DNA of 9,319 nt from Paracoccaceae bacterium. Lineage in GTDB: Bacteria > Pseudomonadota > Alphaproteobacteria > Rhodobacterales > Rhodobacteraceae. Below are positions 1 through 4,819 of this stretch, in pieces. The notes beneath the pieces were generated by a model. It was not told the origin of the DNA, searched no databases, and worked only from the letters and a program-made list of their open reading frames with translations. The translations under genes and the position numbers were made by a program. Every line of letters begins with the position of its first letter. Within the stretch, counting starts at the first letter, position 1. The stretch lies in the NCBI GenBank assembly GCA_024304875.1, contig JAMWZF010000101.1:1-9319 (forward strand). Direction: 5' to 3'.

Positions 1-768
1 CGCCATGACGACCTCTTCGAGGGCGGTGTTGCCCGCCCGCTCGCCGAGGCCGTTGATCGTGCATTCGATCTGCCGCGCCCCGCCCGCGACGGCGGCCAGG
101 GAGTTGGCCGTCGCCATGCCGAGGTCGTTGTGGCAGTGGGTGGCGAAGATCACGTCCTCGCCGCCCGGCACTTCCTCGATCAGGCGGCGGATCAGCGCGG
201 CGCTCTCGCCCGGTTCGGTGTAGCCGACGGTATCGGGGATGTTGATGGTCGTGGCCCCAGCCTTGATGGCGATCTCGATGGTGCGCTTGAGGTAGTCCCA
301 CTCGGTCCGCGTCGCGTCCATCGGCGACCACTGGACGTTGTCGCAGAGGTTGCGGGCGTGGGTGACCGTCTCGTGAATCCGGTCGGCCATCTCGTCCATC
401 GTCAGGTTGGGGATCGCCCGGTGCAGGGGCGAGGTGCCGATGAAGGTGTGGATGCGGGGGGAGGCCGCATGGCGAACCGCCTCCCAGCAGCGGTCGATGT
501 CCTTGAAGTTGGCGCGGGCGAGGCCGCAGACGGTGGCGTTCTTCGTCCGCTGCGCGATTTCCGACACGGCGCGGAAGTCGCCCTCGGAGGCGATGGGAAA
601 GCCCGCCTCGATGATGTCGACGCCCATCTGGTCGAGCATCTCGGCGATCTCGAGCTTCTCGGCGTGGGTCATCGTGGCGCCGGGCGATTGTTCGCCGTCG
701 CGCAGGGTGGTGTCGAAGATCAACACGCGGTTCGGGTCGCCCTTGGGCGTATCGGGGGAAATGGTCAT
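1..768 (-). CDS. leuA: 2-isopropylmalate synthase, N-terminal half (partial, runs off left edge)
   Basis: LeuA condenses 2-oxoisovalerate with acetyl-CoA to give 2-isopropylmalate, the first committed step of leucine synthesis, in the cytoplasm. The visible 256 codons carry the catalytic TIM-barrel (HMGL-like) domain: DTTLRDGEQSPG at residues 19-30 with the metal/substrate Arg-Asp pair R23-D24, the HCHND metal-binding motif at 211-215, and NGLGERAGN at 239-247. Family members are usually about 500-550 residues, so the linker and the C-terminal leucine-binding regulatory domain lie outside the window. The ATG at 768 is chosen because the homology begins about 14 residues later and AAGGA (777-781) sits 8 bases upstream. 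The gene lies downstream of a leucine-rich leader peptide and hairpin (811-890), which implies attenuation control in addition to the usual feedback inhibition. Identification is secure; homocitrate or citramalate synthase is less likely given the close match in the motifs and the leucine leader. Confidence 0.96.
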   Translation of the reverse strand, partial: MTISPDTPKGDPNRVLIFDTTLRDGEQSPGATMTHAEKLEIAEMLDQMGVDIIEAGFPIASEGDFRAVSEIAQRTKNATVCGLARANFKDIDRCWEAVRHAASPRIHTFIGTSPLHRAIPNLTMDEMADRIHETVTHARNLCDNVQWSPMDATRTEWDYLKRTIEIAIKAGATTINIPDTVGYTEPGESAALIRRLIEEVPGGEDVIFATHCHNDLGMATANSLAAVAGGARQIECTINGLGERAGNTALEEVVMA

Positions 769-810
769 CGGCTTGGTCCTTGGGTTGTCTGATCGGGGGT
801 CCGGCGCGGC

Positions 811-853
811 GTCACCTCTGAGCGGCGCGCCGAAGGGCACGCTCAGAGGCGAC
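811..853 (-). promoter_or_regulatory. Attenuator hairpin between leader peptide and leuA
   Basis: Bases 840-853 and 811-824 form a 14-bp stem with a 15-base loop. Read as the minus-strand RNA, every position pairs, including one G.U (850 with 814). The core is CCTCTGAGCG against CGCTCAGAGG. The 5' arm includes the leader's last codons and its stop, so a ribosome stalled on the Leu codons would block it. No U-run follows the stem. Termination would therefore rely on the stem alone, as is not rare in GC-rich alphaproteobacteria, or on Rho. A competing 9-bp stem pairs the loop (826-834) with 800-808, which gives the mutually exclusive fold an attenuator needs. The leuA Shine-Dalgarno (777-781) lies about 30 bases past the stem and is not sequestered by it. 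Confidence 0.78.
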
Positions 854-890
854 TAAGGAGGAGGCCGAGGATGTGTGCCCGGATCGACAT
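843..890 (-). CDS. leuA leader peptide, MSIRAHILGLLLSRL (15 aa)
   Basis: This is a short reading frame upstream of leuA on the same strand: ATG at 888-890, TGA at 843-845. Five of its 15 residues are leucine (L8, L10, L11, L12, L15), with three consecutive Leu codons (CTC CTC CTT) at 863-855. The stop codon and the last three sense codons lie inside the 5' arm of a 14-bp hairpin (811-853). This is the classic layout of a ribosome-mediated attenuator, in which leucyl-tRNA shortage stalls the ribosome on the Leu run and changes folding of the downstream RNA. No Shine-Dalgarno precedes the ATG; instead a TATAGT -10 box lies 7 bases upstream, so the mRNA probably starts at or within a base or two of this AUG (leaderless). 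The frame, the composition and the hairpin placement are seen directly; the regulatory role is inferred from the known attenuator mechanism. Confidence 0.82.
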   Translation of the reverse strand: MSIRAHILGLLLSRL

Positions 891-897
891 GAGGGGC

Positions 898-925
898 ACT
901 ATAGGGGTCGTGATCCCGATGGAAA
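898..925 (-). promoter_or_regulatory. Predicted promoter of the leuA leader
   Basis: On the minus strand there is a -10 box TATAGT (898-903) and a weak -35 TTTCCA (920-925) separated by 16 bases. Shifting the -35 by one base gives CTTTCC with a 17-base spacer. The -10 matches the housekeeping consensus at 5 of 6 positions. Seven bases separate it from the leader ATG at 890, so the expected start of transcription coincides with the start codon. The divergent VOC-SDR-cryB operon begins about 100 bases away on the other strand. Confidence 0.6.
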
Positions 926-991
926 GCGGAAATTGCCCTTGGGGCCGGCTCGGGGCGTCCGGCCGGGGCGCGGCGCGGTGTCCCGACCCTT

Positions 992-1019
992 TTGACCCTG
1001 CGGACCGCACGCCTACCTG
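992..1019 (+). promoter_or_regulatory. Candidate promoter of the VOC-SDR-cryB operon
   Basis: TTGACC (992-997) is a good -35 hexamer, followed after 16 bases by TACCTG (1014-1019), a poor -10. It is suitably placed in front of the VOC start at 1053. The weak -10 could mean an activated or alternative-sigma promoter. Photolyase genes in this bacterial group are often under oxidative-stress sigma factors, but I cannot assign one from the sequence. Confidence 0.35.
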
Positions 1020-1043
1020 CCTGATGGTCCGGTTCGAGGCAGG
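1016..1043 (+). promoter_or_regulatory. Inverted repeat overlapping the VOC gene Shine-Dalgarno
   Basis: CCTGCCT (1016-1022) and AGGCAGG (1037-1043) are perfectly complementary across a 14-base loop. The 3' arm covers the first half of AGGAGG (1041-1046), the ribosome-binding site that sets the VOC start six bases later at 1053. If transcription begins upstream of 1016, this hairpin could mask the site. With the candidate promoter above, transcription would start near 1026 and the 5' arm would be missing from the RNA, so the repeat may instead be a DNA-level site or chance. Confidence 0.3.
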
Positions 1044-1052
1044 AGGCACGAG

Positions 1053-1496
1053 ATGGCAGGCAGACCGAAGCTGATGGGCGTCAATCACGTCGCGCTGGAG
1101 GTGGGAGACCTGGAGGCCGCCCTGGCCTTCTGGGAGGCGTTGTTCGACTTCGACCTGCGCGGCCGGCACGAGGGCATGGCCTTTCTCGACATGGGCGACC
1201 AGTTCATCGCGCTGGCCGAGGTGGAGGGCGCCGGGGCGAGCCGCGACGAGCACCGGCACTTCGGCCTCGTGGTGTCGCACCGCGAGGGTCTGAAGGACCG
1301 CGCCCGCGCGGCGGGGGGCGAGGTGATGGACACCAAGGGCTGCGACATCATCGACCCCTGGGGCAACTGGATCCAGGTGGTGGACTACGCCGAGGTGCAA
1401 TTCGCCAAGACCGAGGGCGCCCTGCGCGTGCTGGGCCATGACGGGGCAAAGTCGGACGCCGCGAAGAAGCAGATCGCCGACAAGGGCATGGCATGA
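1053..1496 (+). CDS. VOC (glyoxalase/bleomycin-resistance fold) family protein
   Basis: This is a 147-residue single-domain VOC protein, probably a cytoplasmic metal-dependent or metal-derived enzyme of unknown substrate. The first beta-alpha unit starts at residue 8 (MGVNHVALEVGDLEAALAFW) with H12 in the usual first metal-ligand place. H67/H69 begin the second module, and DPWGNWIQVV at 101-110 is the family's C-terminal signature. The fourth ligand is normally Glu in that strand; here it is Q108, so metal binding or catalysis may differ. The tail after about residue 115 is charged and probably flexible. The start is fixed by AGGAGG at 1041-1046, six bases upstream. The stop overlaps the start of the next gene by four bases (ATGA), which indicates translational coupling. 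It could be a lyase, a dioxygenase-like protein or a binding protein; the operon with a photolyase does not settle which. Confidence 0.85.
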   Translation: MAGRPKLMGVNHVALEVGDLEAALAFWEALFDFDLRGRHEGMAFLDMGDQFIALAEVEGAGASRDEHRHFGLVVSHREGLKDRARAAGGEVMDTKGCDIIDPWGNWIQVVDYAEVQFAKTEGALRVLGHDGAKSDAAKKQIADKGMA

Positions 1497-2155
1497 GCCG
1501 GGCGCTGGTGATCGGGGCGTCGGGCGGGATCGGGTCCGCCTTGTCGTCGGCCCTGGAGGCAAGGGGGACCGAGGTGGTCCGCCTGTCCCGCTCCGCCGAC
1601 GGGCTCGACGTGACAAATGCGGGATCGGTCGAAACGCATCTGGGCGCGCTGGAGGACGAGGCCTTCGAGACCGTGCTGATCGCCACGGGAACGCTGGCGG
1701 CGGGCGGGGCGCCGGAGAAGGCGCTGGACCGGATCGATCCGGCGCGGATGGCCGAGGTCTATGCCATCAATGCCATCGGGCCGGCACTGGTGCTGGCCCA
1801 TGTGGAGCGGCTCTTGCCGAGGGACAGCCGCGCGGTGGTCGGCGTTCTTTCCGCCCGCGTCGGGTCCATCGGGGACAACGGCATCGGCGGCTGGCATTCC
1901 TACCGTGCTTCCAAGGCCGCCCTGAACCAGATCGTCCGCGGCGCGGCGATCGAGATCGGGCGCAGGCGCAGGCAGGCGGTGATCGCCGCCCTGCATCCCG
2001 GCACGGTCGAGACGCCCTTCACCGCCGATTATCCGGGGCACCGGAAGGTCCCGGCGGAGGAGGCGGCGGGCAACCTGCTGGACGTGCTGGACGGGCTGAC
2101 GCCGGAGCAGTCGGGCGGCTTCTACGCCTACGACGGCAGCGAGGTGCCGTGGTGA
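1493..2155 (+). CDS. Short-chain dehydrogenase/reductase (C-factor-like SDR)
   Basis: This 220-residue Rossmann-fold oxidoreductase presumably uses NAD(P)H in the cytoplasm; its substrate is unknown. The cofactor motif GASGGIG is at residues 8-14. The catalytic set is N93, S120, Y137 and K141 (YRASK at 137-141), followed by the HPGTVETPF stretch (168-176) seen in the C-factor/CsgA-like branch. R30 and R33 after the second beta strand favour NADP. The length is slightly short of the classical 250 but normal for this branch, which lacks some C-terminal elements. It overlaps the VOC gene upstream (ATGA) and the photolyase downstream (GTGA), so the three are almost certainly one transcript with coupled translation. 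All catalytic residues are intact. The family call is firm; the specific reaction cannot be read from the sequence. Confidence 0.9.
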   Translation: MSRALVIGASGGIGSALSSALEARGTEVVRLSRSADGLDVTNAGSVETHLGALEDEAFETVLIATGTLAAGGAPEKALDRIDPARMAEVYAINAIGPALVLAHVERLLPRDSRAVVGVLSARVGSIGDNGIGGWHSYRASKAALNQIVRGAAIEIGRRRRQAVIAALHPGTVETPFTADYPGHRKVPAEEAAGNLLDVLDGLTPEQSGGFYAYDGSEVPW

Positions 2156-3678
2156 GCCGGCTGATCCTGGTCCTGGGCGACCAGCTGACCGAGGAGATCG
2201 CGGCGCTGCGGGAGGCGGACAGGGGTTCGGACGTGGTCGTCATGGCCGAGGTCGCGGACGAGGCGTCCTACGTGCCCCACCATCCGAAGAAGATCGCCTT
2301 CCTGTTCGCCGCCATGCGCAAGTTCGCGGCGCGGCTCAAGGAGGATGGGTGGGATGTGCGCTACACCCGGCTGGACGACGACGACAACGCCGGGTCGATC
2401 ACAGGCGAGCTGCTGCGCCGGGCCGAAGAGACCGGGGCGAGCGAGATCATCGCCACCGAACCCGGCGAATGGCGGCTGATCGAGGCGTTGGGCGAGATGC
2501 CCCTGACAGTCCGGATGATCGAGGACAACCGGTTCCTCGCCTCCCATGCGGAGTTCGACGACTGGGCCGAGGACCGCAAGGAACTGCGGATGGAGTGGTT
2601 CTACCGGCAGATGCGGCGCAAGACCGGCTACCTGATGGACGGAGAGGACCCCGAGGGCGGCAAGTGGAACTACGACCACGACAACCGCAAGCCCGCGCCG
2701 GGGGACGTGGACTTCAGCGGGCCGATGCAGTTCACGCCGGACGAGGTTGTCGAGGAGGTTCTGGACCTCGTCGAAAAGCGGTTCGGGGACAACTTCGGCA
2801 CCCTCCGCCCCTTCTGGTTCGCCACCGAGCCGGGGCAGGCGCGGCGCGCTTTGTCCCATTTCATCAGCGGCGGACTGGCGAAATTCGGGGACTTCCAGGA
2901 TGCGATGTTGGAAAAGGACAATTTCCTCTCCCACTCGGTCCTGTCCATGTACATCAACGCCGGCCTTCTGGACTGGCGCGAGGTCTGCGACGCGGTGCAG
3001 GCGGCCTATGACGCCGGGGACGTGCCGCTGAACGCGGCCGAGGGCTTCATCCGGCAGATCATCGGCTGGCGGGAATACATGCGCGGAATCTACTACCGCG
3101 AGGGGCCGGACTACACGCGGCGCAACGTGCTGAATCACCAGCGCAAACTGCCGTGGTTCTACTGGGGCGGCGAGACGGACATGAACTGCATCGCCCATGC
3201 GGTCGCCGAGACGCGGGACGAGGCCTATGCCCACCACATCCAGCGGCTGATGGTGACGGGCAACTTCGCCCTGCTGGCGGGGATCGACCCGGCGGAGGTG
3301 CACGAATGGTACCTCGCCGTCTATGCCGACGCCTACGAATGGGTCGAGGCGCCGAACGTCATCGGGATGAGCCAGTTCGCGGACGGCGGCATCGTGGGGT
3401 CGAAGCCCTACATCTCGTCCGGCAACTACATCGCCAAGATGTCTGACTACTGCGGCGGCTGCGCCTACGACGTGAAGCAGAAGACGGGGGAGGGGGCCTG
3501 TCCGTTCAACCTGCTCTACTGGGCGTTCATGGAGCGGCACCGGGAGCGGTTCGAGAAAAATCCGCGCATGGCGCAGATGTACCGGACCTGGGACCGGATG
3601 GACGAGGCCAAGCGCGAGACGGTGCTGTCCGAGGCCGAGGATTTCCTGGAGCGGATGAGCCGGGGCGACCGGGTGTGA
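2152..3678 (+). CDS. cryB: Iron-sulfur bacterial cryptochrome/(6-4) photolyase (FeS-BCP)
   Basis: This 508-residue flavoprotein is of the deoxyribodipyrimidine-photolyase-related family, as Rhodobacter CryB and Agrobacterium PhrB. Family members use blue light and FAD, with a lumazine antenna and a [4Fe-4S] cluster, to repair (6-4) photoproducts; CryB also influences photosynthesis-gene expression. The four cluster cysteines are C346, C434, C437 and C450, exactly four less than PhrB C350/C438/C441/C454. The same offset keeps the PhrB active-site histidine pair (H361-H362) and the electron-transfer residues W338, W386 and Y387. The N-terminal antenna domain spans about 1-130 and starts LILVLGDQLT; the helical FAD domain follows, ending with YISSGNYIAKMSDYC (420-434). 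The start is GTG at 2152, inside the SDR stop (GTGA overlap); an in-frame extension upstream would run through the SDR gene in a wrong frame. The length matches the family. Repair activity is likely, and a signalling role is possible. Confidence 0.95.
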   Translation: MSRLILVLGDQLTEEIAALREADRGSDVVVMAEVADEASYVPHHPKKIAFLFAAMRKFAARLKEDGWDVRYTRLDDDDNAGSITGELLRRAEETGASEIIATEPGEWRLIEALGEMPLTVRMIEDNRFLASHAEFDDWAEDRKELRMEWFYRQMRRKTGYLMDGEDPEGGKWNYDHDNRKPAPGDVDFSGPMQFTPDEVVEEVLDLVEKRFGDNFGTLRPFWFATEPGQARRALSHFISGGLAKFGDFQDAMLEKDNFLSHSVLSMYINAGLLDWREVCDAVQAAYDAGDVPLNAAEGFIRQIIGWREYMRGIYYREGPDYTRRNVLNHQRKLPWFYWGGETDMNCIAHAVAETRDEAYAHHIQRLMVTGNFALLAGIDPAEVHEWYLAVYADAYEWVEAPNVIGMSQFADGGIVGSKPYISSGNYIAKMSDYCGGCAYDVKQKTGEGACPFNLLYWAFMERHRERFEKNPRMAQMYRTWDRMDEAKRETVLSEAEDFLERMSRGDRV

Positions 3679-3681
3679 AAA

Positions 3682-3712
3682 AGCCCCGGTGTCCGCATCG
3701 GACTCCGGGGCT
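3682..3712 (-). terminator. Shared terminator between convergent cryB and FKBP genes
   Basis: An 8-bp GC stem (AGCCCCGG/CCGGGGCT, 3682-3689 with 3705-3712), a T/T mismatch, a further 5 bp (3691-3695 with 3699-3703) and a 3-base CAT loop make a very stable hairpin. Read on the minus strand it is followed by a U-run (3682-3678), the form of an intrinsic terminator for the FKBP gene. Read on the plus strand it begins four bases after the cryB stop and can halt cryB transcription, but without a U-run. Confidence 0.82.
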
Positions 3713-3731
3713 GAAATTCGGTGCGAATTTC
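3713..3731. repeat. Second, AT-rich hairpin next to the terminator
   Basis: GAAATTC (3713-3719) and GAATTTC (3725-3731) form a perfect 7-bp stem with a 5-base loop, directly abutting the GC-rich terminator hairpin. Its AT richness stands out in this GC-rich region. For cryB it comes just after the first hairpin; for the FKBP gene it comes before. It probably strengthens termination or protects a 3' end, though this is inference. Confidence 0.55.
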
Positions 3732-3742
3732 GCCGCTGTGGA

Positions 3743-4174
3743 TCAGGCGATCTCGACCAGCGTGACGTCGAAGGTCAGGGTTTTGCCGGCCAGCGGGTGG
3801 TTCGCGTCGAGCTTGACTTCCTCGTCGGTCGTTTCGGTCACGACGACGGGGATGGTCTGGCCCTGGGGCGTCTGCATCGACAGCTGGGTGCCCGGCTCGG
3901 TCGGGATGTTGTCCGGGATCGAGGACTTCGGCACGGCCTGGATGCGCTCTTCGTCGCGGGGGCCGTAGGCCTCTTCCGGCGGGACGGTGACCGAGCGGCT
4001 CTCGCCGACGGCCATGCCGACGACGCCCTGGTCGAGGCCGGGGATGATCTGTCCGCTGCCAATGGTGAATTCCAGCGGATCGCGGCCTTCGGAGGTGTCG
4101 AAGGTGGTGCCGTCTTCGAGCTTACCGGTGTAATGGATGCGGAGCGTGTCTCCGGCTTTTGCGGCTTCTGTCAT
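3743..4174 (-). CDS. FKBP-type peptidyl-prolyl cis-trans isomerase, SlyD-like
   Basis: This 143-residue cytoplasmic prolyl isomerase/chaperone has no signal peptide. The FKBP core is split: residues about 1-69 carry LRIHYTGKLEDGTTFDTS and GQIIPGLDQGVVGMAVGE, and 123-143 carry DANHPLAGKTLTFDV. The stretch between (about 70-122) is the insert-in-flap chaperone domain typical of SlyD/FkpB-type proteins. The pocket residues Y15, F25, D26, I43, I44 and Y70 are present, with L47 where eukaryotic FKBP has Trp, as is usual for this group. The histidine/cysteine-rich metal-binding tail of E. coli SlyD is absent. The ATG at 4174 is chosen over a longer reading (to 4333) because homology begins at once and AGGA (4182-4185) is 7 bases away. 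It is convergent with cryB and followed by a strong terminator. Confidence 0.93.
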   Translation of the reverse strand: MTEAAKAGDTLRIHYTGKLEDGTTFDTSEGRDPLEFTIGSGQIIPGLDQGVVGMAVGESRSVTVPPEEAYGPRDEERIQAVPKSSIPDNIPTEPGTQLSMQTPQGQTIPVVVTETTDEEVKLDANHPLAGKTLTFDVTLVEIA

Positions 4175-4285
4175 ATGAGTATCCTGTGGCGGATGGGGGT
4201 CCGAGGCCGCATCAGGCGGAACCTCGAGCGTCCATGACTGCGGGCAATGCCACGCGCAGCCGGGACATGGGTTGGACGCGCGCGA

Positions 4286-4314
4286 ATCGTAACAGGGACG
4301 GCCGATGGGCGCAA
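4286..4314 (-). promoter_or_regulatory. Candidate promoter of the FKBP gene
   Basis: In the 171-base gap between the acetyltransferase stop and the FKBP start, the minus strand has TTGCGC (4309-4314), a 17-base spacer and TACGAT (4286-4291). Both hexamers match the housekeeping consensus at 4 of 6 positions. Transcription would start near 4279, giving a 5' leader of about 105 bases. I see no other gene or convincing terminator in this gap. Confidence 0.4.
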
Positions 4315-4345
4315 ACGGGTCGGGTTTCCCCATGATTCCGGCGGG

Positions 4346-4819
4346 TTAGGGCGCGAGATCGCGGCGCAGGACCAGCTCGGGCCCCGATCGTCCCTCGAAA
4401 TCGGGGAGACCTGCCGAGACCCATCCCGTCGCCTCGTAGAGCCGGATGGCGCGGGTGTTCGGCCGCTCGACGCTGAGGAAGACCTCGGCCAGACCGTGGC
4501 AGGCCCGCAGGTGGCCGGGCAGGACGGTGAAGGCGGCGCGGGCGATGCCCCGGCCCTGGACGGCGGCGTCGATCAGCAGGCCCCGCAGCCCATGCGCGCC
4601 CTCGGGCAGGCGCGGATCGCGGTCCTGGAAGGCGGGGTCGATGCGGAAGAACCCGACCGGCGCGCCCCCATGTTCGATGACATGGAGGAAGGCCGGATCG
4701 CGGGTCTCTTCCGGCCAGTCGGCGAAGACACCGACCAGCCCCTCCTGCCCACCGGCAGGGCGCAGCCGTTCCAGCGCCGGAACATCCGCGGCGACGGCTC
4801 GGCGCAGGCGCGTGCTCAC
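4346..4819 (-). CDS. GNAT family N-acetyltransferase
   Basis: This 157-residue single-domain acetyl-CoA-dependent acyltransferase is probably cytoplasmic. Motif A is at about 78-96, with the strand GLRGLLIDAA followed by the acetyl-CoA pyrophosphate loop QGRGIA (88-93). Motif B, SVERPNTRAIRLYEATGW at 116-133, has the family's asparagine (N121) and tyrosine (Y128). The N-terminal region, with its EGLVGVFADWPEE segment, would form the substrate pocket and gives no clear specificity. The start is GTG at 4819, overlapping the pepF stop by four bases (GTGA), so its translation is coupled to pepF. Internal ATGs lie well into the fold and are rejected. It may acetylate a small amine, a peptide or a protein; co-expression with a peptidase hints at peptides or amino acids but proves nothing. 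Confidence 0.88.
   Translation of the reverse strand: MSTRLRRAVAADVPALERLRPAGGQEGLVGVFADWPEETRDPAFLHVIEHGGAPVGFFRIDPAFQDRDPRLPEGAHGLRGLLIDAAVQGRGIARAAFTVLPGHLRACHGLAEVFLSVERPNTRAIRLYEATGWVSAGLPDFEGRSGPELVLRRDLAP

Noticed and set aside
130..792. 220-codon plus-strand frame at the left edge
   Set aside because: It is the mirror of leuA, whose minus-strand translation contains all the catalytic motifs.
823..832. 10-bp palindrome CGGCGCGCCG in the attenuator loop as a protein-binding site
   Set aside because: It is better explained as part of the alternative RNA stem, and short GC palindromes are common in this DNA.
891..1616. Long minus-strand frame that ends in the leader-peptide sequence
   Set aside because: Upstream of 890 it crosses the leuA promoter and runs antisense to the VOC gene; only its last 15 codons make sense, as an independent leader peptide.
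1438..2151. N-terminal extension of the photolyase through the SDR gene (a 746-residue fusion)
   Set aside because: The extension reads the SDR gene in the wrong frame and is Arg/Gly-rich nonsense; the GTG at 2152 gives a protein of normal family length.
2128..3540. 470-codon open frame opposite the photolyase
   Set aside because: It is an antisense shadow created by the strong G/C third-position bias; its translation is rich in R, V, G, P and H with no recognisable domain, while the plus strand encodes a clear photolyase.
4175..4333. N-terminal extension of the FKBP protein to 196 residues
   Set aside because: The extra 53 residues are Pro/Cys/Arg-rich, not hydrophobic enough for a signal peptide, and overlap the likely promoter; AGGA supports the start at 4174.
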